Shown one piece after another: positions 8,501-14,274 of a DNA stretch of 24,743 nucleotides. A program made the translations under genes and the position numbers. Below the pieces are notes generated by a model. The model made no database searches. It was given only the letters and a program-made list of their open reading frames with translations, and was not told where the DNA came from. The first letter of the stretch is position 1. Every line of letters begins with the position of its first letter. The DNA is from a virus: positions 1-24,743 of the IMG/VR virus record IMGVR_UViG_3300021425_000184; one strand, written 5' to 3'.

Positions 8501-10996
8501 AACGTGGAGAAGATGGTCAAAGAGCTTGAGGGTAAGGGCGAGAAGCTCAAGGAGACCTTTGATGAGATGCTCAAAGACCAACTAGCGATTAAGATGCTCA
8601 ACAATCTTATTGCGGAAGAAGTGCATAACTTAGCAAAGGAAGCCAGCGATCTCCTTAAGAGGACACAGAAGAACGCAGACCCAGAGATGCTAGATATGTA
8701 TGATGCTAAGTATGCTCAAATGCTTCAGCAGATGGAACTGATGGTCAGCACTCAACGTCTGTGGGGATTGTATGGGCGGTATCCTTCCTTAGCAATGCTT
8801 CAGCGTAAGTTCATCTATGGGGATGTTAAGTCCAAAAGGTTTGATAGCTCCTTAAACCAACTCCAAGAACAAAGCATTGAGGCCATTCAAGCATACAAGA
8901 ACGAACGCCGAGGGAGCATGGGCCAAGAGAAGTTACTACAACTGATTCTTACTTCACGCACTGCTGATGGCATCGAGGCGGGACTCAATAAGATTGTTAA
9001 ACAGACAATGGGCAAGCGCATGTTTGACATGGTCCGTGAGTATTGGATTAACTCATTGTTATCTGGAATCTCTACCTTTGAGATTAACATGATTGGTTCT
9101 GCGATAACCTATGGGCTCAGGACCTTAGAGAGGGCAGGCGGGGCCGCATTGACTGGAAACTTTGAGTTGGCCAGGGCAACCCTGCGCTACGCCTTTGACG
9201 CTAAGGCTATCATGGATTCATTTGATCTTGCCGTTCGAGCTGCGAAGTCTGGAGAGGCAATTAGTATTCCTAATTCAAGGCAGTTTGATGATGCTAAAAG
9301 CAGCATGAATGCTATCCAATCGGACAGCGAAGGAGCCTTTGGCGCTGCTATAAATACAATCGGAACAATCGTAAGACTACCCTCACGGGGGCTCTTGACG
9401 GGGGACGAACTGTTTAAGGCAATGTCTTATCGCAGCTATGTGATGACAGAGTTAGCCCTCAAAGGAAAATCAAAAGGCCTTTCAGGTAAGCAACTAGGGG
9501 AATATGTCCACAAAGGAGTCAATGCACACCTCACTGAAACCGGGCGAGTCTTTAATGAGAAGAACCTGGTAATGACTGCCAAAGAACTAGCAGACAAGAA
9601 AAACCTTAGGTTCTCTGCTAGGGAAACTTTCATAACCAACTACATCAGGAAACAAAAGAAAGAGAAACGGTTTATTACTGAGGATGGAGTAGAGATTGGA
9701 TATGGGAACCGAGGGGCACTTGCTGCCCGTGCTGAGCAAGGAGCTAAGATAAATACACATACCCAAGACTCTGAAAACAGTATAGTAAAAGGGCTCTCAA
9801 ATATCATTGTCCAGAACCCATGGATGACCGCTATCGTTCCTTTTGTGCGGACACCTACCAACATCCTTGCGTTCGGTATAGAGCGCTCACCGTTTGGGCT
9901 GCCCATGCACTTCACACGGATGATGAGCTCTAAGTATAGAGAGGGATTAGCTAAGGGCACACCCACTGAACGCGCAGAGATTCAAGGGAAAATGGCTATG
10001 TCTGTAGCCACAACCGCATCATTGATCTACATGCTTGCCAGCCAGGATACCTCAAAGATAATTAGTGGTTATGGTCCTCGTGAAAAGAATGCGAGAAAGG
10101 CTTGGGAGCTAGACAATCAACCTTACTCAATCAGAATAGGGGACCGAATCCACAGCTACCAACGGATGGACCCAATGGCCACTATGCTCGGGATTATTGC
10201 CGACATCAATGAAGGACTCGAGTATAATGAGTTTGATGAGAAAGACATGGGAACAATATTCGGCGTCTTGGCGCTTGCGTTCTCAAACAACATCACCAAC
10301 AAGTCTTATGTCCAGGGAATTGATAACCTGTTCAAGGTGCTGAAAGACCCAATCAACAACACCGAGAAATTTGTAGGAAGCATTGCAGGTGGGTTTGTCC
10401 CTAACTTTGTAAATCAAACCATGAACGTCCAAGAAGATCGACCCCTCAGGGAAGTTCGAGGGATCATGGATTACATGATAAAGAGAACCCCAGGACTAGA
10501 GGGAGACCTGCCTCCCCGGTATAACTTCTTAGGAGACGTTGAGACCCTTGAGTCCTCAGGAGGGTTTAAAGGCATAGTTGATCCCATCTACTCAAAAGAT
10601 GTGGCTAAAAACATCGTGGACTACGAATTAGGCAACCTTGGGGCTGGCTTTGGAAAACCCTCAACCAGCCTAAGAAAAGGCTTTGAGGGCCTTGATATGC
10701 GTGACTACTACAATCCGGAAACAAAGCAACAAGCATACGCCAGGATGATGCAACTAGTAGGCACAAAGAAACTTGGAGGAAAAACCCTAAGGGAACGCTT
10801 GGCTACTATGTTCAAGGACCAGCGATACCAAGCAATGCCTGATGCAGACCCAAGGGACCCAACGGCGTCTTCTAGCCCTAAGGTTAAAGCAATTAAAAGG
10901 TTACTGAGTGCTTACAATGCAGCGGCTAAAAAACAAGTCCTGGAAGAAAACCCAGAGCTCTATCAGCGATACATTGACTCTTACAAAGCCCAGTAA
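5570..10996 (+). CDS. Internal virion protein D (T7 gp16-like) with HExxH metallopeptidase-like domain
   Basis: At 1808 residues this is much longer than T7 gp16 (1318). Its position after protein C and before the terminase block identifies it as the large ejected inner-core protein. Residues 1-250 contain Gly/Ala-rich hydrophobic segments (about 70-90 and 195-215). Residues about 330-600 hold a metallopeptidase-like module: VVHEYVHSL gives HExxH with His419, Glu420 and His423, and a candidate third ligand Glu521 lies in DLHEFVTQAFMDPQFQ. It closes with an FKELIAKILGFKP helix, as seen in phage polyvalent-protein peptidase domains. Residues about 1150-1808 carry NSLLSGISTFEINMIG and PYSIRIGDRIHSYQRMDP, common in large ejected phage proteins. 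I see no T7-type lytic transglycosylase motif at the N-terminus. The leader is A/C-rich (ACACCAAAAACAAAAC) with no Shine-Dalgarno sequence. The peptidase region is notably AT-rich. Confidence 0.8.
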   Translation: MAIDPTSLDAFTSSGARSLDGETPEQEFFSLSDTLAAPFRGIEGGIKGLYDFADFVVGDVLPDYDTRFLGTSNTMAGSFVEGMAQFATGFVPGVGILGRVGRVANARKYLGANVANKIARGGKLSHQEARKLAKNTKLRRFGDNLAAGVATDFLMFDAQEERLSNLLYQYPELQNPVTEYLQATEEDGEIEGRFKNALEGIFIEAGVGAILAPFVSSVKMIKNRNKKIADGKSPEDAVDEALAEGSEDAIKFDYGKLDDPITGIKGQSATKATPEEMEDFIKGKGLTLDDFIIDETTGRVDFATAGAGGRKASSEDIYNYVTQKGDDSAVLELSKFKVEEETGSLGFIDRIISSVDGGEGTYNESTLNQVKLLKTLRDNFGDTLNQVKVSVGKTGRAYYSPEQSRVQLYDNDKLSTVVHEYVHSLSTDIIYKNFYVRDAKGKAVKGSAYLDELGKLVKTGKNTKGEQVPTSLRELGDLYLTAVDRLGQSALLRQGGKAGAAGSPDKVLGKGVNYGLGDLHEFVTQAFMDPQFQKELASITITKGKKPATVYDKFKELIAKILGFKPQESSMLDEVLSVSNSVFRDNETFRMSGKNPETVSGRYTPIDAYDEISGLEQMSISGSGAKFEKGLGFLMNAATKYKVKINKEFAKQVKELSGTDLYRGVAEGKLSEAFEKAGVDFKKSLQIMDEVDRVFNSTIRKAREAREESVKANVIKFDDKVNLDNYTFKTTTIKGRRGSYTVEVTDPAGKVTTFNRRALSKELAEGSVKALTRKATFEKNKAQIITQVRNGKFLRQAVADANINLSIKEVKEGNGRPDHVEVTFLDASQKEINLRNLPDNIQRETELYLKARGGKVKAVSPQDEVPIGRVVDKDGNPMDPETSDAEAYEDALTEVIKRALKDAGPGGGVEAIKGVIRTISEEKDFITIARALAGEQIDFLTKNSKVPKISADELLNPKQSVERINKELSDAFGVNPHNVEKMVKELEGKGEKLKETFDEMLKDQLAIKMLNNLIAEEVHNLAKEASDLLKRTQKNADPEMLDMYDAKYAQMLQQMELMVSTQRLWGLYGRYPSLAMLQRKFIYGDVKSKRFDSSLNQLQEQSIEAIQAYKNERRGSMGQEKLLQLILTSRTADGIEAGLNKIVKQTMGKRMFDMVREYWINSLLSGISTFEINMIGSAITYGLRTLERAGGAALTGNFELARATLRYAFDAKAIMDSFDLAVRAAKSGEAISIPNSRQFDDAKSSMNAIQSDSEGAFGAAINTIGTIVRLPSRGLLTGDELFKAMSYRSYVMTELALKGKSKGLSGKQLGEYVHKGVNAHLTETGRVFNEKNLVMTAKELADKKNLRFSARETFITNYIRKQKKEKRFITEDGVEIGYGNRGALAARAEQGAKINTHTQDSENSIVKGLSNIIVQNPWMTAIVPFVRTPTNILAFGIERSPFGLPMHFTRMMSSKYREGLAKGTPTERAEIQGKMAMSVATTASLIYMLASQDTSKIISGYGPREKNARKAWELDNQPYSIRIGDRIHSYQRMDPMATMLGIIADINEGLEYNEFDEKDMGTIFGVLALAFSNNITNKSYVQGIDNLFKVLKDPINNTEKFVGSIAGGFVPNFVNQTMNVQEDRPLREVRGIMDYMIKRTPGLEGDLPPRYNFLGDVETLESSGGFKGIVDPIYSKDVAKNIVDYELGNLGAGFGKPSTSLRKGFEGLDMRDYYNPETKQQAYARMMQLVGTKKLGGKTLRERLATMFKDQRYQAMPDADPRDPTASSSPKVKAIKRLLSAYNAAAKKQVLEENPELYQRYIDSYKAQ

Positions 10997-10997
10997 A

Positions 10998-11147
10998 ATG
11001 AACTCTTCATACATGCCGTCATTTATTGGATTCACAGGACTCCTCGGGACACTTACACTTGAGAGCGTCAATACTGTTGTTGCTATATGCGTAGGACTCG
11101 CAACACTGGCTTACCTTGCTATTAAAATAATTAAGGAACTTAAATAA
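10998..11147 (+). CDS. Small holin-like membrane protein (T7 gp17.5 position)
   Basis: The protein is 49 residues. It has one clear transmembrane helix (about residues 23-42, TVVAICVGLATLAYLAIKII) and a weaker hydrophobic stretch at 8-20, ending in KIIKELK. The gene starts 1 nt after the stop of internal virion protein D and ends 1 nt before the small terminase gene. T7 carries its class II holin gp17.5 immediately before the small terminase gene 18, so position and topology suggest a holin. No sequence motif proves this and another small membrane role is possible. I chose ATG 10998 because an upstream in-frame start at 10908 would lie inside gene D and add an unrelated basic N-terminus. Confidence 0.6.
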   Translation: MNSSYMPSFIGFTGLLGTLTLESVNTVVAICVGLATLAYLAIKIIKELK

Positions 11148-11148
11148 T

Positions 11149-11385
11149 ATGGATAAATCAGATAAACTATACGAGCTCCAAGACCTCCTCATCGATGAGT
11201 TTTTGCACCGGGTAAAGTCAGGAGAGGCTACCACGGCAGACCTATCGACGGTCCGTCAGTTTCTCAAAGATAACAATGTAAGTGCGGTGGCTTCTGATGA
11301 CTCGCCCTTGCAAGAACTGGTAAGCGCCCTCCCGTTCGACGATAAGAACGTAGATAGGGTTGTGAGCATGGTGAGCAATGGCTGA
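11149..11385 (+). CDS. Terminase small subunit (T7 gp18-like)
   Basis: This 78-residue acidic, mostly helical protein (T7 gp18 is 89) lies directly upstream of, and overlaps by 8 nt, the large terminase gene. Recognisable small-subunit features are the helix LYELQDLLIDEFLHRVKSG, then ATTADLSTVRQFLKDNNV, and a C-terminal PLQELVSALPFD segment. In the family this subunit recognises concatemeric phage DNA and regulates the large subunit during packaging. A weak AAGGA lies upstream of the ATG but with 11 nt spacing, so the start is not strongly marked by Shine-Dalgarno pairing. Position and motif pattern together give good confidence. Confidence 0.8.
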   Translation: MDKSDKLYELQDLLIDEFLHRVKSGEATTADLSTVRQFLKDNNVSAVASDDSPLQELVSALPFDDKNVDRVVSMVSNG

Positions 11386-13057
11386 TATAAAACAAACAGC
11401 ATCACAGCTTAAAGACTTCCGCAACTTCCTCTACCTTGTATGGAAGCAACTAAACCTGCCTGCCCCCACAGCTATTCAATATGAGATCGCGGATTACATG
11501 CAGCACGGAGACAAGCGAGCAGTTATTCAAGGCTTTCGAGGCGTTGGAAAAAGCTGGATCTGCTCTGCTTACGTTGTCCACCAGTTGCTCCTCGATCCCT
11601 CAAAAAATATACTTGTTGTCTCTGCTTCAAAAACTCGAGCAGATGACTTCTCAACTTTTACTCTTAGGCTTATCCATGAGATGCCCCTACTTAAGCACCT
11701 CATCCCTCAGGATAAACAACGATTCAGTAAAATCTCCTTCGACGTTGGACCAGCCCCAGCAGCCCACGCACCGTCCGTCAAGTCCCTGGGTATTACATCT
11801 CAACTGACAGGGTCGCGTGCCGACATCATTGTTGCTGATGACGTAGAGGTCCCGAACAACTCCGCAACCCAAATGATGCGAGACAAGCTCGGAGAACAAG
11901 TCAAAGAGTTCGATGCGATCATTAAGCCGCTCGACGACTCAAAGATAATCTTTCTCGGAACACCCCAATGCGAAGACACAATATACAGACAACTCACAGA
12001 GCGAGGCTACCAGACACGCATCTGGCCTGCTCAATATGTAACCCCCGACCAAAACGCTAAGCGTTACGATGGAAACATTTCTGATTGTTGTGTTGATATA
12101 GAACAAAAGGGGAGGTCCACAGAGCCACTAAGGTTCTCTGACGTAGACCTTGCCGAACGTAAAGTATCCTATGGTTCTGCTGGGTATGCTCTTCAATTTA
12201 TGTTGGACTCAAACCTCAGTGACGTCGAAAAGTATCCGCTCAAGCTTTCGGACCTTATCGTGATGTCCATTGACAACGACCTAGCCCCTGAACGCCTAGT
12301 GTGGGCTCGGGACCCAGACCTCGAATGGGATGGCTCAATACCTAATGTAGGGATGACCGGAGACAGATTCTACCGCCCCATGAAGACGCTTGGCGAGCAC
12401 ATCAAGTATACTGGGAGCGTCATGTCAATCGACCCGTCAGGACGAGGCAAGGACGAGACAGGATACGCAGTCGTTAAGATGCTCAACGGATTCCTGTATG
12501 TCACTGCGGCCGGGGGCGTCCAGGGAGGATACTCAGAGGAAACCCTTAAGTTCCTTTCAATGACCGCCAAAGAACACAAGGTCAATGAGATTGTCGTGGA
12601 GAGTAACTTTGGTGATGGTATGTTTGTTGAACTACTAAAACCAATACTTCGCAAGGTCCATCCGTGCACCATTGAGGAAGTCCGACACAGCACCCAAAAG
12701 GAACGAAGGATCATTGACACCCTCGAGCCAGTGATGACAGGTCATAAGCTAGTGATAGACCCGAAGGTCATTCAGGACGACTATGACACAACTCAGAGCT
12801 ATCCTAAGGACCACTCATTGAAATACCAGCTGATCTACCAGATGACTCGCATAACCCGTGACAGGGGCGCTGTGACGCATGACGACCGCTTAGACGCGCT
12901 TTCGATGGCAGTTGGCTACTGGGCCGCCCAAATGGCCCAAGACGCATCAGAACGCATCCTAGAGCGAAAGGAGGAAGATCTTAAAAGGGAGCTAGAAAAG
13001 TATGCAGAGGCATATTACAAAACACGAAAAGGAAGTAAAAACATCCTCACTTGGTAG
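11378..13057 (+). CDS. Terminase large subunit (T7 gp19-like)
   Basis: The protein is 559 residues (T7 gp19 is 586). It is the packaging motor ATPase and nuclease, acting with the portal on concatemeric DNA. Visible motifs are the Walker A GFRGVGKSW (Lys58), a Walker B-like IIVADDVE (Asp154-Asp155), the coupling-type segment KIIFLGTPQ, and an RNase H-like nuclease domain. The nuclease shows MSIDPSGRGKDE (Asp352), EIVVESNFGDG and HDDRLDALSMAVGYW (Asp502, Asp503, Asp506). The start overlaps the end of the small subunit by 8 nt, indicating coupled translation. The C-terminus ends in a charged helix. It is followed by a regulatory gap rather than further late genes. Confidence 0.95.
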   Translation: MADIKQTASQLKDFRNFLYLVWKQLNLPAPTAIQYEIADYMQHGDKRAVIQGFRGVGKSWICSAYVVHQLLLDPSKNILVVSASKTRADDFSTFTLRLIHEMPLLKHLIPQDKQRFSKISFDVGPAPAAHAPSVKSLGITSQLTGSRADIIVADDVEVPNNSATQMMRDKLGEQVKEFDAIIKPLDDSKIIFLGTPQCEDTIYRQLTERGYQTRIWPAQYVTPDQNAKRYDGNISDCCVDIEQKGRSTEPLRFSDVDLAERKVSYGSAGYALQFMLDSNLSDVEKYPLKLSDLIVMSIDNDLAPERLVWARDPDLEWDGSIPNVGMTGDRFYRPMKTLGEHIKYTGSVMSIDPSGRGKDETGYAVVKMLNGFLYVTAAGGVQGGYSEETLKFLSMTAKEHKVNEIVVESNFGDGMFVELLKPILRKVHPCTIEEVRHSTQKERRIIDTLEPVMTGHKLVIDPKVIQDDYDTTQSYPKDHSLKYQLIYQMTRITRDRGAVTHDDRLDALSMAVGYWAAQMAQDASERILERKEEDLKRELEKYAEAYYKTRKGSKNILTW

Positions 13058-13122
13058 TGGTTGTAAATGATTCATTATCAATGTTTTAAATCAATGATCG
13101 TATAGGGATAGTAAAAAGACTA

Positions 13123-13150
13123 TTGACAAGGGTTAATTTCTCTCTATAAG
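13123..13150 (+). promoter_or_regulatory. Strong sigma70-type host promoter
   Basis: A perfect -35 box TTGACA (13123-13128) is separated by 16 bp from TATAAG (13145-13150, 5 of 6 consensus). It points at the acidic gene starting at 13252, with an expected transcription start near 13157. In T7-like phages host polymerase reads early genes from such promoters just inside the left end, so this is a good candidate early promoter. Confidence 0.65.
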
Positions 13151-13171
13151 TACTCTTAGAGATGACTAAGA
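13144..13171 (-). promoter_or_regulatory. Repeated regulatory motif, degenerate copy D
   Basis: Read on the minus strand, this stretch has TCTTAG, then TCTCTAAG, then AGTACTTATAG, matching the other three copies with single-base gaps. It overlaps the -10 box of the sigma70-type promoter, so binding here could affect that promoter (inference). It faces away from copy A 51 bp to the right. Confidence 0.4.
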
Positions 13172-13222
13172 GAACACTATATTCTTTTAATTTTATTCAT
13201 TTACAACCACATCTCTTAGATA

Positions 13223-13250
13223 TCTTAAAGACTCTCTAAGTAACTTTAAG
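13223..13250 (+). promoter_or_regulatory. Repeated regulatory motif, copy A (possible phage RNA polymerase promoter)
   Basis: The first 23 bp, from TCTTAAAGAC through CTCTAAGTAACT, match copy B (15894-15916) at 21 of 23 positions. The 28-bp version matches copy C (minus strand, 15846-15819) at 22 of 28. It ends 1 nt before the ATG at 13252. A length near 23 bp suits a single-subunit phage RNA polymerase promoter, but an operator or translational element is also possible. Confidence 0.5.
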
Positions 13251-13251
13251 T

Positions 13252-13488
13252 ATGCCTGATGACCATCTCGAATCACTCAAAGCCACTCTAGGCGAACATT
13301 ACGAGAACTATGTAGTTGTTGTGGCTGACACCCGGCACCAGTGTCGAGTGATCTATGACAATTCCTTTGCAGCTAAAGGACTGCTCAATGTCGGCTTAAA
13401 TATTGTTGACGAATCCTTTAATTCCTATATAGAAGGCATCGAGATTGACTTCGGGTCACCCTCATCGTCTGACGAAGAGGAGCCCTGA
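13252..13488 (+). CDS. Small highly acidic protein of unknown function
   Basis: This 78-residue protein is not one I recognise. It has 16 Asp/Glu against 4 Lys/Arg (net about -12), a hydrophobic core segment YENYVVVVADTRHQCRVIY, and an acidic tail FGSPSSSDEEEP. It stands alone between the sigma70-type promoter with motif copy A and a strong terminator, so it is probably a short separate transcript. If the virion DNA ends lie between the terminase gene and this region it would be the first early gene, the place of the acidic DNA-mimic antirestriction protein Ocr in T7. If the ends lie to its right it would be the last gene. An Ocr-like function is speculation from charge and position only. The ATG directly follows motif copy A with no Shine-Dalgarno sequence. 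Confidence 0.7.
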   Translation: MPDDHLESLKATLGEHYENYVVVVADTRHQCRVIYDNSFAAKGLLNVGLNIVDESFNSYIEGIEIDFGSPSSSDEEEP

Positions 13489-13530
13489 GTTGACCTTATG
13501 CTCTATATTTGCATTGTGTTGTTCATTAAG

Positions 13531-13570
13531 CAGGGCCCTTAGTAATCGCTAGGGGCCCTGTTCTATTTTT
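13531..13570 (+). terminator. Strong intrinsic terminator
   Basis: A 12-bp stem (CAGGGCCCTTAG at 13531-13542 with CTAGGGGCCCTG at 13549-13560, one G-U pair) closes a 6-nt loop TAATCG and is followed by TTCTATTTTT. It ends the transcript of the acidic gene and overlaps the -35 box of the next candidate promoter. Confidence 0.9.
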
Positions 13571-13599
13571 GACAAAAAAGTCTGAGAGGTTGATATATA
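13569..13599 (+). promoter_or_regulatory. Candidate sigma70-type promoter after the terminator
   Basis: A perfect TTGACA (13569-13574) begins inside the T-tract of the terminator. A TATATA box lies at 13594-13599 after a long 19-bp spacer (or GATATA with 17 bp). It would drive the early block starting at 13988 with a leader of nearly 400 nt. The spacing makes this moderate at best. Confidence 0.4.
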
Positions 13600-13763
13600 C
13601 GGAGAGCGTCCCACATCACCCCCATAGGGACCTTAGCGCAGGCTTGTAGCATCTTAGCGCGTCCTGGCGTGACCTCTGCTCGCAAAAAGAGACTCGAGGG
13701 GCTCCCGAAAGCATCAAGGGGGGCCTACCCTGGCGATACTGGAAGGAGGTCCTGGAGTCTTGG

Positions 13764-13805
13764 CCAGGGGAGGCAATCAGTGAACGCCAGGGGATCACCA
13801 GGGGA
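13764..13805 (+). repeat. Three direct copies of CCAGGGGA
   Basis: CCAGGGGA occurs at 13764-13771, 13787-13794 and 13798-13805. The spacing is uneven (23 and 11 bp), so these are iterated sites rather than a tandem repeat. They could be protein-binding sites near a genome end; the function is unknown. Confidence 0.5.
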
Positions 13806-13844
13806 GCGCTGAGGCTGGGCGCATGGGTGCGTGGGAGTGTTTGT

Positions 13845-13890
13845 GGGTGTTTTTACGTTACGAGAGCGCAGCGCTGGCTCAAAAACACCC
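13845..13890 (+). other. 10-bp perfect stem with a 26-nt loop
   Basis: GGGTGTTTTT (13845-13854) pairs perfectly with AAAAACACCC (13881-13890). No T-tract follows on either strand, so it is not a terminator. A smaller hairpin ACCAGG-CTTC-CCTGGT follows at 13921-13936. Both would be in the leader of the early transcript and could be processing or stability elements. Confidence 0.5.
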
Positions 13891-13987
13891 TGAAGAAATT
13901 TAAAAGTATTCCTTGAAAGAACCAGGCTTCCCTGGTAGTAGTCTCGGCACTGGTCCATGTGGGCTAGCTAACAAGAACAAAAGAACA

Positions 13988-14185
13988 ATGAACAAAAGAA
14001 AGAAGACACTACAAACGATACGTGAGATCATCACGGTCCTTGAGGAACAGCGCAGCACGATTGCCGACATCCAAGCAGCGCTATTGAGAGCATCGCATGA
14101 AGACGTCATGCATGATGTAATTAAGCGAACCGAGACGCTTGATTTCAAGTTGATCAACAAGCAGAATAGGAGGGCCTGTAGATGA
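13988..14185 (+). CDS. Small basic/charged helical early protein, unknown function
   Basis: This 65-residue protein starts MNKRKKTLQTIREIITVLEEQ and appears to be one or two amphipathic helices (QTIREIITVLEEQRSTIADIQAALL, split by a short turn), then a basic tail KLINKQNRRACR. No family is recognised. I chose ATG 13988 rather than an in-frame start at 13913: the 13988 start is preceded by the A-rich leader ending AAGAACA, shared with the genes at 14954 and 18611. The extra N-terminus from 13913 would also run through the CCAGG hairpin. Its TGA overlaps the ATG of the next small gene (ATGA at 14182-14185), the first link of a three-gene coupled chain. First gene of the early block downstream of the structured region. 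Confidence 0.65.
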   Translation: MNKRKKTLQTIREIITVLEEQRSTIADIQAALLRASHEDVMHDVIKRTETLDFKLINKQNRRACR

Positions 14186-14274
14186 GGCGTCCCTTTTCAG
14201 GATTCTGGGCATGCATGGCAAGCGTTACGGTGGCCATGTGGATTGTGATCATCAAGCTCTTGCTGAAGAAATGA
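14182..14274 (+). CDS. 30-residue single-pass membrane peptide
   Basis: The peptide starts MRRPFSGFWACMASV and continues through TVAMWIVIIKLLLKK. It has an N-terminal Arg-Arg, one hydrophobic helix (about residues 8-27) and a C-terminal Lys-Lys. Three features argue it is real. It begins in an ATGA overlap with the preceding gene. It ends in an ATGA overlap with the next gene (14271-14274). A perfect AGGAGG at 14168-14173 stands 8 nt before its ATG, one of only two good Shine-Dalgarno sequences in the window. No family is recognised. Possible roles for such early membrane peptides include superinfection exclusion or disturbance of host membrane functions, but none is indicated by sequence. 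Confidence 0.65.
   Translation: MRRPFSGFWACMASVTVAMWIVIIKLLLKK

Larger units (their letters stand above)
13057..13210. repeat. 14-bp perfect inverted repeat bracketing a promoter region
   Basis: GTGGTTGTAAATGA at 13057-13070 is the exact reverse complement of TCATTTACAACCAC at 13197-13210, with 126 bp between the arms. The left arm starts at the last base of the large terminase stop codon. The arms enclose the sigma70-type promoter and one copy of the repeated regulatory motif. The role is unknown; it could relate to DNA ends, packaging or a regulatory looped structure. Confidence 0.6.
13571..13987. other. Gene-free, G-rich structured region; candidate genome-end or packaging region
   Basis: I see no credible gene in these 417 bp on either strand; the minus-strand frames lack recognisable features. 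The stretch holds eight CCWGG sites between 13663 and 13935, two CTTAGCGC copies (13632, 13653), and the 8-bp inverted repeat CCCTGGCG/CGCCAGGG (13728-13735, 13785-13792). It also has four GGG runs at 13817, 13825, 13833 and 13845 and two hairpins. In T7-like phages the DNA ends, packaging signals and host promoters lie between the terminase and the first early genes, which is where this region is. Confidence 0.45.

Noticed and set aside
2467-10000. Several long minus-strand open frames opposite internal virion proteins C and D
   Set aside because: They are shadows of the strongly supported plus-strand genes, with no motifs and no plausible promoters or leaders.
12992-13075. Minus-strand 27-residue frame with a hydrophobic end, downstream of motif copy D
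   Set aside because: Most of it is antisense to the terminase gene, the hydrophobic part is short, and motif D is degenerate and 69 nt away; not strong enough to call.
13087-13111. TATAGGGATAG resembling the start of a T7 RNA polymerase promoter
   Set aside because: Only the initiation end and an AAT upstream agree with the T7 promoter; the recognition part (-12 to -5) does not match, and no second good copy was seen.
13160-13183. CACTATA, as in the T7 and SP6 promoters
   Set aside because: It is followed by TTC instead of G residues and the upstream recognition bases do not fit; it is probably a chance match in AT-rich DNA.
13498-13542. 14-residue hydrophobic frame running into the terminator stem, like an attenuator leader peptide
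   Set aside because: No ribosome-binding signal or alternative hairpin pairing was evident, and the frame is very short.
13616-13958. Minus-strand frames of 60 and 77 codons in the G-rich gap
   Set aside because: They lack credible starts and family motifs, have biased composition from the G-rich strand and run across the repeats; treated as chance open frames.
13571-13987. Possible tRNA gene in the structured gap
   Set aside because: No cloverleaf with acceptor pairing, GTTC-type T-loop and anticodon arm could be assembled from the visible stems.
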